From Verrucomicrobiales bacterium (GTDB taxonomy: Bacteria > Verrucomicrobiota > Verrucomicrobiia > Methylacidiphilales > JAAUTS01): DNA of 5,101 nucleotides. Location of the stretch: the NCBI GenBank assembly GCA_031279715.1, contig JAITHY010000147.1:1-5101 (forward strand), read 5' to 3'. Within the stretch, counting starts at the first letter, position 1, and every line of letters starts with the position of its first letter. Both the position numbers and the translations under genes were made by a program. Shown here piece after piece: positions 1 to 4,671 of the stretch. The notes beneath the pieces are model-generated. The model did no database searches. It was not told the DNA's origin and saw nothing but the letters and a program-made list of their open reading frames with translations.

Positions 1-187
1 AAATGTCAACGCGATTTTTTGCCGCCCAATCTTCGCACAGCTCCACCGGCAGCGGGTCTTTCTCATAATAAACGGTCAGCGGCTGAGCGGCGGGCGGCGC
101 TGGCGGCGGGCGGCGCGGCTGCCGCAGCGCGACGCCGAGCAGGGCGGCATACGCCAGCACCACCAGCACTCCAAGCCAACGCAACAT
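1..187 (-). CDS. N-terminal part of an exported/anchored protein, possibly an extracellular solute-binding protein (partial)
   Basis: Reading the minus strand from the ATG at 187-185 gives 62 codons without a stop to the left edge, so the 3' end lies outside the window. The N-terminus MLRWLGVLVVLAYAALLGVA is a clear signal peptide or membrane anchor: one Arg, then about 15 hydrophobic residues. A Pro/Ala/Arg-rich linker follows (residues about 22-36). The mature part then begins LTVYYEKDPLPVELCEDWAA, followed by KNRVDI. This short start resembles the first beta strand and helix of periplasmic binding proteins of the spermidine/putrescine or iron type (L-x-V-Y, then a P-x-x-L segment and an amphipathic helix before a V-x-V strand). 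That assignment is inference from about 25 residues; the export signal is seen directly. No Shine-Dalgarno sequence precedes the ATG, but a promoter-like pair sits so close that the transcript could be leaderless. The gene is divergent from the YdbH-like gene, with 108 bases between the starts. Confidence 0.72.
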   Translation of the reverse strand, partial: MLRWLGVLVVLAYAALLGVALRQPRRPPPAPPAAQPLTVYYEKDPLPVELCEDWAAKNRVDI

Positions 188-194
188 GGCGGCG

Positions 195-224
195 AGTATA
201 GGAGCGCGCCGGGCGCCGGGCAAC
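195..224 (-). promoter_or_regulatory. Putative promoter of the left minus-strand gene, possibly giving a leaderless mRNA
   Basis: On the minus strand, TTGCCC (224-219) and TATACT (200-195) are separated by 18 bases, a good match to a housekeeping sigma promoter. The -10 box ends 7 bases before the ATG at 187, so transcription would begin at or within a base or two of the start codon. This agrees with the absence of any ribosome-binding site. Inferred from sequence alone. Confidence 0.45.
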
Positions 225-295
225 GGAATAAGCGCGGCGCCATTAGCGGCTTGCTTATTTGTCTTGTTGTGCGAGATTGATTTTTACGCAACATC

Positions 296-1969
296 ATGGC
301 GTCAACACCGAAAAAATTTTACCGCCAAAAACGCTGGCAGGCGCTGGGAGCGCTCATCGTCAGCGGGGTGACGGCGCTCTTGCTGAGCCGCGAGTTGAAG
401 CCGCTGGTGGAATGGGCGGGGCGGCGCGCGGGGGTCGGCGTCAGCGTGGACTCGGCGCGGCTGGGGTGGGGCGGCGCGCGGGTGAAAAATTTGTCCGTCG
501 CGCAACGCGGGGCGGCGGCGCCGTTCGCGCGGGTCGGGTTTTTGGAGGTTGACTGGCGGTGCTTGGAATTGGCGCGCGGGCGGATTGCGCGGGTGAATAT
601 TCAAAGCCCCTCGCTGTCGTTGCGCGGGCTGGAGGAGTTTCAAAATTCGCGGGCGAAACCGGACACCCAGCCGAAAAAATCCGCGGGCGGCGGCGGATTT
701 TTTCATCCTGTCATCGGCACGCTTATTGTGCGTGACGGGACGCTGACGCTGGACAATCTCGGCGCGGGGTTGCCGGCCATTTCGATTGACCTTGCGTCGG
801 TGGACCCGCTGGTGGTGAACAATCTGCGGCTCGGCGCTGGCGGTGATGACGCGGGGTCGCGTGAGGAGCAGACGATTACGGTGGAAAATTTGGTCATTAA
901 CTCGCCTTACGATCCGCTGACGGCGATTATGAAATTTGAGCAAATCGCGCTGACGTTCAGTTGGGCGGGGATTCAGAAACAGCGCATCACGGAGTTGCGG
1001 GTCAAAAACCCGACGGTGTACATCGGGCATGATTTGTTTTACCTCGCCGACCAGGTGCAGGCGGCGGGGAAATCGGCGTCAGCGGGTCAAAAAACGCCCG
1101 GTACCTCACCATCAGCGGCGGCGTGGTCCATCGGGCATTTTCATTTGTGGGGCGGGCGGCTGGTGGTGTATTCGTTCGGCAGGCCGGGGTTCCCGCTGCC
1201 GATGATTTTCATGGCGGAGAGCCACGACATGGCGCTGAACAATTTCGCCAATTTGCCGTTCAACAAACTGGGGTTCGACATTCCGTCAACCGACCTTGCG
1301 TACGAAACCATCGGACTGAAGGTGATTAACCTGTCCGGCGCGCTGTTCGTGGGCCTGCCGCCGAGGGATGAGGGCGCGAAAAATCTGGTGCCGGTGTTGC
1401 AAATTGAGGAGCTGGACTGGCGCGGCGTTGTGGCGCGGGATTTGTATGTTTCGATGACGTTTGACCGCGCGAACGCGCTGGCGATTTTCGGCGGCAGGGC
1501 GGAGCAAGGTTATGTGAACGGCGGCGTGCACGTGAACCTGGGGGATTTTGAATGGACCGGCTGGGCGTCAGCGAGCAAGGTGGCGCTGGGCGGGCTGACG
1601 CGGATGTTGTCGCCGGAAAATTTCATCATGGACGGCAAGGCGACGGGCACGGTCATCGCGCGCGGGCAAGCCAGCGTGGTGTCGGGCGTGGGCGGGACGC
1701 TGACGCTGAACGGGGCGGGGAAAATCCAAATCGTGTCGGTGGAGGAAGCGTTGAAAAAATTACCGGGCGACTGGTGGCAGCCGAAGCGCGAGGCGGTGAA
1801 GGCGCTGCTGGAGGCGTTTGAGCGTTATGATTACGCTGGCGGTGAGGCGGAGTTCACGTACGCGCCGCCGGAGAGTTTTTTGCGTTTGTCGGTTGACGGT
1901 CAGCGGGGGAAGCGTAGTTTTGATTTGCGCTGGCATGATTTGCGCGAGAAACCGGGATTGGGATTTTAA
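296..1969 (+). CDS. YdbH/AsmA-like inner-membrane-anchored envelope protein
   Basis: This is a 557-residue protein. A basic N-terminus (KKFYRQKR) precedes one membrane helix at about residues 14-31, so the bulk should lie in the periplasm. Residues about 45-110 have the AsmA-type opening: a GVSVD strand, a repeated beta pattern with 'V-K-N-L-S-V', then 'I-x-S-P-S-L-S-L'. A Lys/Gly-rich linker covers about 117-136. The rest is predominantly alternating beta-type sequence. The C-terminal part (about 435-557) resembles the YdbH C-terminal domain: a G-K-A-T-G-T-V segment, a G-T-L-T-L-N-G-A-G-K strand pair, a helix ending F-E-R-Y-D-Y, and a final S-F-D-L-R-W strand. In E. coli, YdbH is one of the AsmA-like proteins thought to form a hydrophobic groove moving phospholipids to the outer membrane. 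The strongest support is the next gene, whose product resembles YdbH's partners YnbE and YdbL. The protein is clearly shorter than E. coli YdbH (close to 880 residues). The chosen ATG gives the expected anchor; no Shine-Dalgarno sequence is visible. A generic AsmA/DUF748-like protein is the alternative. Confidence 0.72.
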   Translation: MASTPKKFYRQKRWQALGALIVSGVTALLLSRELKPLVEWAGRRAGVGVSVDSARLGWGGARVKNLSVAQRGAAAPFARVGFLEVDWRCLELARGRIARVNIQSPSLSLRGLEEFQNSRAKPDTQPKKSAGGGGFFHPVIGTLIVRDGTLTLDNLGAGLPAISIDLASVDPLVVNNLRLGAGGDDAGSREEQTITVENLVINSPYDPLTAIMKFEQIALTFSWAGIQKQRITELRVKNPTVYIGHDLFYLADQVQAAGKSASAGQKTPGTSPSAAAWSIGHFHLWGGRLVVYSFGRPGFPLPMIFMAESHDMALNNFANLPFNKLGFDIPSTDLAYETIGLKVINLSGALFVGLPPRDEGAKNLVPVLQIEELDWRGVVARDLYVSMTFDRANALAIFGGRAEQGYVNGGVHVNLGDFEWTGWASASKVALGGLTRMLSPENFIMDGKATGTVIARGQASVVSGVGGTLTLNGAGKIQIVSVEEALKKLPGDWWQPKREAVKALLEAFERYDYAGGEAEFTYAPPESFLRLSVDGQRGKRSFDLRWHDLREKPGLGF

Positions 1970-1970
1970 C

Positions 1971-2000
1971 CACGAATGAACACGAATTCACACGAATGGT
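1971..2000 (+). repeat. Three tandem 10-bp CACGAATNNN units over a gene start
   Basis: CACGAATGAA (1971-1980), CACGAATTCA (1981-1990) and CACGAATGGT (1991-2000) are three consecutive 10-bp units sharing CACGAAT. They begin one base after the stop codon of the YdbH-like gene, and the first unit contains the ATG (1976) of the lipoprotein gene. I recall similar CACGAAT-type tandem strings as dispersed intergenic elements in several environmental phyla, including Verrucomicrobiota; this is recollection, not a search result. Confidence 0.8.
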
Positions 2001-2479
2001 TTGGGCTGGCGCTGACGGTCAGCGCGTTGTCACTCTCAGCGTGCGCGCCGACGGTGAACATCGGGACGCCGGAGCCGGTGAAAATCGAGGTGGCGATGCG
2101 GGCGGATATTTACACGCACGACGACAAGGAAAAGCCGAGGGAGACCGCCGCTGGCAGTGACGCGGATTTGACGGCGGCGCAACGGCGTTACAACCGCCGC
2201 GGGGAAATTCAGGATTTGAAAAACAACCGCGTCGTCGGCGAAGGCAACAACGGGCTGCTGTCCATCCGCGAGTTGCCAAAGGATGAAAAATACGCCGACT
2301 ACGCGAAGCTGACCGTCAGCGCGGAGAACGCCGACCGGACGGCGGAGTTTAACGCCAAGTCGGAGGAATTGAAAAAACCGCTGACGGTGTATGTCAAGGA
2401 TTTTGCCGGCAAAACCTACCAGTCCGCCTACCCCGGCGAATGGGTGCAAAAGGAAAGCGGCGAGTGGGTCAAGCGCTGA
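1976..2479 (+). CDS. Outer-membrane lipoprotein fusing YnbE-like and YdbL-like (DUF1318) parts
   Basis: This is a 167-residue protein. A hydrophobic segment (about 9-22) ends in the lipobox L-S-A-C with Cys23 as lipidation site; Ala at +2 favours the outer membrane. Residues 23-51 (starting CAPTVNIGTPEPVKIEV) resemble E. coli YnbE, a tiny lipoprotein with C-T-P, a beta-rich 'I-x-V' segment and a charged tail. A charged linker (about 52-74) leads into residues about 75-167, which resemble YdbL/DUF1318: 'R-G-E-I-x-D-L-K-x-x-x-V-V-G-E-x-x-x-G-L-L', then 'F-N-A-K-S-E-E-L', and the ending 'P-G-E-W-V-Q-K-E-S-G-E-W-V-K'. In E. coli, ynbE and ydbL are separate genes next to ydbH; here both parts form one polypeptide six bases after a YdbH-like gene. 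YnbE is known as YdbH's outer-membrane partner and YdbL as a periplasmic helper, so the fusion could tie both jobs together (inference). Oddly, the n-region MNTNSHEW has no Lys or Arg and is encoded by the tandem CACGAAT repeat. I see no other in-frame ATG, GTG or TTG start before the hydrophobic core, and no Shine-Dalgarno sequence. Confidence 0.8.
   Translation: MNTNSHEWFGLALTVSALSLSACAPTVNIGTPEPVKIEVAMRADIYTHDDKEKPRETAAGSDADLTAAQRRYNRRGEIQDLKNNRVVGEGNNGLLSIRELPKDEKYADYAKLTVSAENADRTAEFNAKSEELKKPLTVYVKDFAGKTYQSAYPGEWVQKESGEWVKR
2009..2025. repeat. Near-perfect palindrome GCGCTGAC-G-GTCAGCGC
   Basis: Eight-base arms flank a single central G, made of two head-to-head copies of the iterated 7-mer. 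It lies inside the signal-peptide codons of the lipoprotein gene, where it encodes A-L-T-V-S-A. Confidence 0.85.
2308..2320. repeat. Palindrome GCTGAC-C-GTCAGC
   Basis: Six-base arms flank a central C. It is the same element as at 2009-2025 with the opposite central base, again inside the lipoprotein gene and again encoding L-T-V-S-A, although the surrounding protein context is unrelated. Confidence 0.8.
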
Positions 2480-2492
2480 CCGCGGGAATATT

Positions 2493-3041
2493 ATGGCGAA
2501 AAACATTGTTTACTTTGACCTGGAAACGCAGAAGAGCGCGCAGGAAGTCGGCGGGTGGGGAAACATTCAAAAGATGCTGATGTCAATAGGCGTCACCTAC
2601 AGCACGCGGACGGGGCGCTATTCCATTTACGCCGAGCATGAGGTGGAGCAACTCATCCATGAATTGTCCCGCGCGGATTTGGTGGTGGGGTTTAACCATC
2701 AGCGGTTTGATTTCACGGTGCTGGAGCATTACACGGTGTTTGATTTCAAACAACTCCCGACGCTGGACTTGATGCTGGACATTGAGGAAAAAATCGGGCA
2801 TCGCATCGGGCTGGACGCGGTTGCCGAGGCGTCGCTGGGCGTCAACAAAACCGCCGAGGGCCTGCAGGCGCTGCAATGGTGGAAACAGGGCAAGGTCATG
2901 GAAATCGCCGAGTATTGCTGCTACGACGTAAAAGCAACCAAGCTGGTGCACGAATACGGCGCGGCCAACGGGCTGGTGAAATTCAAAAGCAACCGCACGT
3001 TTCTGCTGACGGAAGTGCCGGTGAAGTGGAGCCTGGCCTAG
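2493..3041 (+). CDS. RNase H-like 3'-5' exonuclease, DEDDy type
   Basis: This is a 182-residue protein with the three motifs of DnaQ-like 3'-5' exonucleases. Motif I is Y-F-D-L-E-T (Asp9, Glu11). Motif II is V-V-G-F-N-H-x-R-F-D (Asn68, Asp73). Motif III is Y-C-C-Y-D (Tyr141, Asp145), in which Tyr-x3-Asp marks the DEDDy branch. The four acidic residues should bind two metal ions for nucleotide removal. The best family guess is the YprB/RNase_H_2-like ribonuclease H fold group; the natural substrate (DNA or RNA) cannot be told from the sequence. No helicase or other domain is attached. The ATG at 2493 is chosen because the product opens directly with motif I, as is usual; an in-frame ATG further upstream at 2391 would overlap the lipoprotein gene. 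A weak purine stretch, GGGAA (2484-2488), is the only ribosome-site-like sequence. The gene starts 13 bases after the lipoprotein stop, so co-transcription is likely. Confidence 0.85.
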   Translation: MAKNIVYFDLETQKSAQEVGGWGNIQKMLMSIGVTYSTRTGRYSIYAEHEVEQLIHELSRADLVVGFNHQRFDFTVLEHYTVFDFKQLPTLDLMLDIEEKIGHRIGLDAVAEASLGVNKTAEGLQALQWWKQGKVMEIAEYCCYDVKATKLVHEYGAANGLVKFKSNRTFLLTEVPVKWSLA

Positions 3042-3059
3042 CCTGTCACTGTCAGCGCC

Positions 3060-3431
3060 ATGACTCCCGCCGAACTTTCCAGAATTGCCGAGCACGAAGT
3101 GGCGGACATCCGCGCGAAACTGCCCGCTGACATTCAGCCGCTGGCGGCGCGGGTGGCGGTGCATTTCGCGTCCGCGCCGGACGAGGCGCTGCGGGCGGAG
3201 GGGTTTGAGCCGGACCTGCTGGGCCTGTTTGACGGCGCCGCTTACAATGAGGAATTATCCGCCGCTTGCGCGCTGCCACCGCAAATTTTTCTCTATTTGG
3301 AAAATCTGCATGATTACGCTGACGGTGACGAGGCCGCGTTCCGCGAGGAAGTCCGGGTGACGTATTTGCACGAATTGGGACACTACCTCGGCTGGGACGA
3401 AAGCGACCTGGCGGCGCGGGGATTGGATTAA
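3060..3431 (+). CDS. Small zincin-type metallopeptidase family protein (HExxH)
   Basis: This is a 123-residue protein with H-E-L-G-H-Y-L-G-W-D-E at residues 104-114. That is an HExxH zinc site followed by G-x-x-E-x-D-L, the hallmark of the small 'metallopeptidase family' zincins (Zincin_1, formerly DUF1025). His104 and His108 should bind zinc, Glu105 should be catalytic, and Glu114 or a neighbouring acidic residue may be the third ligand. The preceding region fits the family: 'P-D-L-L-G-L-F-D-G', then 'P-P-Q-I-F-L-Y-L-E-N-L', then the 'V-R-V-T-Y-L-H-E' helix. Length and the position of the motif near the C-terminus are typical, so the gene looks complete. There is no signal peptide, so it is probably cytoplasmic; the physiological substrate of the family is not established to my knowledge. 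It starts 18 bases after the nuclease stop with no Shine-Dalgarno sequence; the gap holds one GTCAGCG copy (3051-3057). It is probably the last gene of the operon. Confidence 0.87.
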   Translation: MTPAELSRIAEHEVADIRAKLPADIQPLAARVAVHFASAPDEALRAEGFEPDLLGLFDGAAYNEELSAACALPPQIFLYLENLHDYADGDEAAFREEVRVTYLHELGHYLGWDESDLAARGLD

Positions 3432-3458
3432 GCGGTCATGGTCAGCGACGATTTTCCT

Positions 3459-3496
3459 AATTTAACAATTGCTAAAAATTAAATTTCAGCTATTGT
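3459..3496 (+). promoter_or_regulatory. AT-rich putative promoter with inverted repeat before the PfkB-family kinase gene
   Basis: The 74-base spacer after 3431 contains a strongly AT-rich patch. AATTTAA (3459-3465) and TTAAATT (3479-3485) form a perfect 7-bp inverted repeat with a 13-base spacer, possibly an operator. TTGCTA (3469-3474) and TATTGT (3491-3496), 16 bases apart, are a moderate -35/-10 pair. Transcription would then start about 3 bases before the ATG at 3506, consistent with the absence of a Shine-Dalgarno sequence. Confidence 0.4.
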
Positions 3497-3505
3497 CACC
3501 CCCTT

Positions 3506-4618
3506 ATGACAGACTCTCGCTTAGCACGGCAAACAGCGGAACGACTCATCGGTTCCCGCGCCCAACTTTTGAAATACAACGGCTTGGTTGGCTTCGACGG
3601 CTTTGTTGACACCATTCTTGAAGTGGTGGAACAACGGCAGGCGGCGACCAAATACACGGCTTACCGCTCGCTGAAAGACTTCGCCAAAAAAGTCGCCAAC
3701 GCATCGGGCAAAAGCGCCAACTTCGAGATTGTGCCCACACTGGAAAAACTCGGCGGCAACGGCCCCATCATGGCGTTCGCGCTCAGCACCCTCGGCGCCC
3801 CGATTGAATACATCGGCATGGTCGGCTATCCCAAAGCCCACCCGGTGTTCAATGAATTCGGCAAACGCGCCAAAATCCACGGCATCGCCGACCCCGGGCT
3901 GACCTCGGCCCTGGAGTTCCCCGACGGGAAGCTGATGATGGGGCGGCACTCCACAGTCAACGAAGTGAGTTGGGAGACAATTAAAAAACGCATCGGCGAC
4001 AAAAATTTCGCCAAGCTTTGGAACCAGGCCAATTTTATCGCCATGGTGAACTGGACAATGCTGCCGAACATGTCCGCGCTGTGGAAAAAAATTCTCAACG
4101 AATTCAAGCCCGCCAAGGGCGCCAAGCGCAAACTGCTGTTCTTTGATTTGGCGGATCCGGCGAAACGCATCGACGCGGATTTGATCGCGGCGCTGAAAAT
4201 CATCGGCGAATTCCAGCAATATCACGACGTCATCCTCGGCTTGAACGAGAGCGAGGCGCTGCATGTCTCCAAGGTTTTGCGCCTGAAAAAATTCCCGTCC
4301 ACCCCCAAGGGCTACTCGGCCATGGCGGGCGCCGTGCGCGAGAAACTCGGCCTGCACACCGTCGTGGTGCATCCGGTGCAATACGCCTGCGGCGCTGACG
4401 CTGAGGGTGAGGCTTCCGTCGAGGGACCGTTCACCGCCAAGCCGAAAATCAGCACCGGCGCGGGCGACCATTTCAACACCGGTTTTCTCATCGGGCGCTT
4501 GCTCGGCTTGAGTTTGCCTCATGCGCTGCAACTGGCGGTCGCCACCAGCGGCTTCTATGTGCGCCACGCGCAAAGCCCGAACCGCGAACAACTCGTGCGT
4601 TTTCTGCAAACACTGTAA
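3506..4618 (+). CDS. PfkB-family (ribokinase-like) carbohydrate/nucleoside kinase
   Basis: This is a 370-residue protein, somewhat longer than the usual 300-330 for ribokinase-like enzymes. The N-terminal part has the substrate-side strand 'V-G-F-D-G-F-V-D' (about 28-35) and K-L-G-G-N-G (81-86), corresponding to the first PfkB signature. The C-terminal part has 'G-L-N-E-S-E-A' (about 245-251), the conserved N-x-x-E region near the phosphates and metal. It also has I-S-T-G-A-G-D-H-F-N-T-G-F (315-327), the second PfkB signature: the glycines form the anion hole and Asp321 should be the catalytic base. Such enzymes transfer the ATP gamma-phosphate to a sugar, nucleoside or related alcohol; the substrate cannot be named here. 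The Asn usual in signature 1 (G-x-N) is replaced, since the text reads G-G-N-G-P-I-M-A, so substrate contacts may differ. The protein is soluble and presumably cytoplasmic. It has its own promoter-like region, suggesting expression separate from the upstream operon. Only one GTCAGCG-type copy lies in the gene (4393-4399). Confidence 0.87.
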   Translation: MTDSRLARQTAERLIGSRAQLLKYNGLVGFDGFVDTILEVVEQRQAATKYTAYRSLKDFAKKVANASGKSANFEIVPTLEKLGGNGPIMAFALSTLGAPIEYIGMVGYPKAHPVFNEFGKRAKIHGIADPGLTSALEFPDGKLMMGRHSTVNEVSWETIKKRIGDKNFAKLWNQANFIAMVNWTMLPNMSALWKKILNEFKPAKGAKRKLLFFDLADPAKRIDADLIAALKIIGEFQQYHDVILGLNESEALHVSKVLRLKKFPSTPKGYSAMAGAVREKLGLHTVVVHPVQYACGADAEGEASVEGPFTAKPKISTGAGDHFNTGFLIGRLLGLSLPHALQLAVATSGFYVRHAQSPNREQLVRFLQTL

Positions 4619-4642
4619 AGCTCGCGGTCAGCGCGTTTGCAA

Positions 4643-4670
4643 CAAGGCGGCGCCGCAAGGTTCCGCCTTG
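4643..4670. terminator. Possible bidirectional terminator hairpin between convergent genes
   Basis: CAAGGCGG (4643-4650) and CCGCCTTG (4663-4670) form a perfect 8-bp GC-rich stem with a 12-base loop. An alternative smaller hairpin uses GCAAGG/CCTTGC (4655-4660 and 4666-4671). It lies exactly between two convergent gene ends, where a shared terminator is expected, but there is no T-run on either side, so intrinsic termination is uncertain. Confidence 0.4.
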
Positions 4671-4671
4671 C

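Noticed and set aside
19..201. 60-codon plus-strand open frame at the left edge
   Set aside because: Its Ala/Arg-rich product is a shadow of the minus-strand gene, which has a proper signal peptide.
179..294. Direct repeat ACGCAACAT at 179-187 and 286-294, near both divergent start codons
   Set aside because: It is nine bases long and present twice; one copy is coding, so it is probably coincidence.
302..1030. Long minus-strand open frame (242 codons) opposite the YdbH-like gene
   Set aside because: It is Arg/Pro/Gln-rich with no recognisable motif, and is the antisense shadow of a GC-rich gene with a convincing product.
1971..2000. Tandem CACGAAT units as a CRISPR array
   Set aside because: The period is only 10 bp with no unique spacers, so this is a simple tandem repeat.
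2391..2492. Upstream extension of the nuclease gene to the ATG at 2391
   Set aside because: It would overlap the lipoprotein C-terminus by about 90 bases and add a Pro/Lys/Ser-rich stretch before the usual family start next to motif I.
3521..4609. 362-codon minus-strand open frame opposite the PfkB-family kinase
   Set aside because: It mirrors the kinase almost end to end; the plus-strand product carries both PfkB signatures, while the antisense product is low-complexity with no motif.
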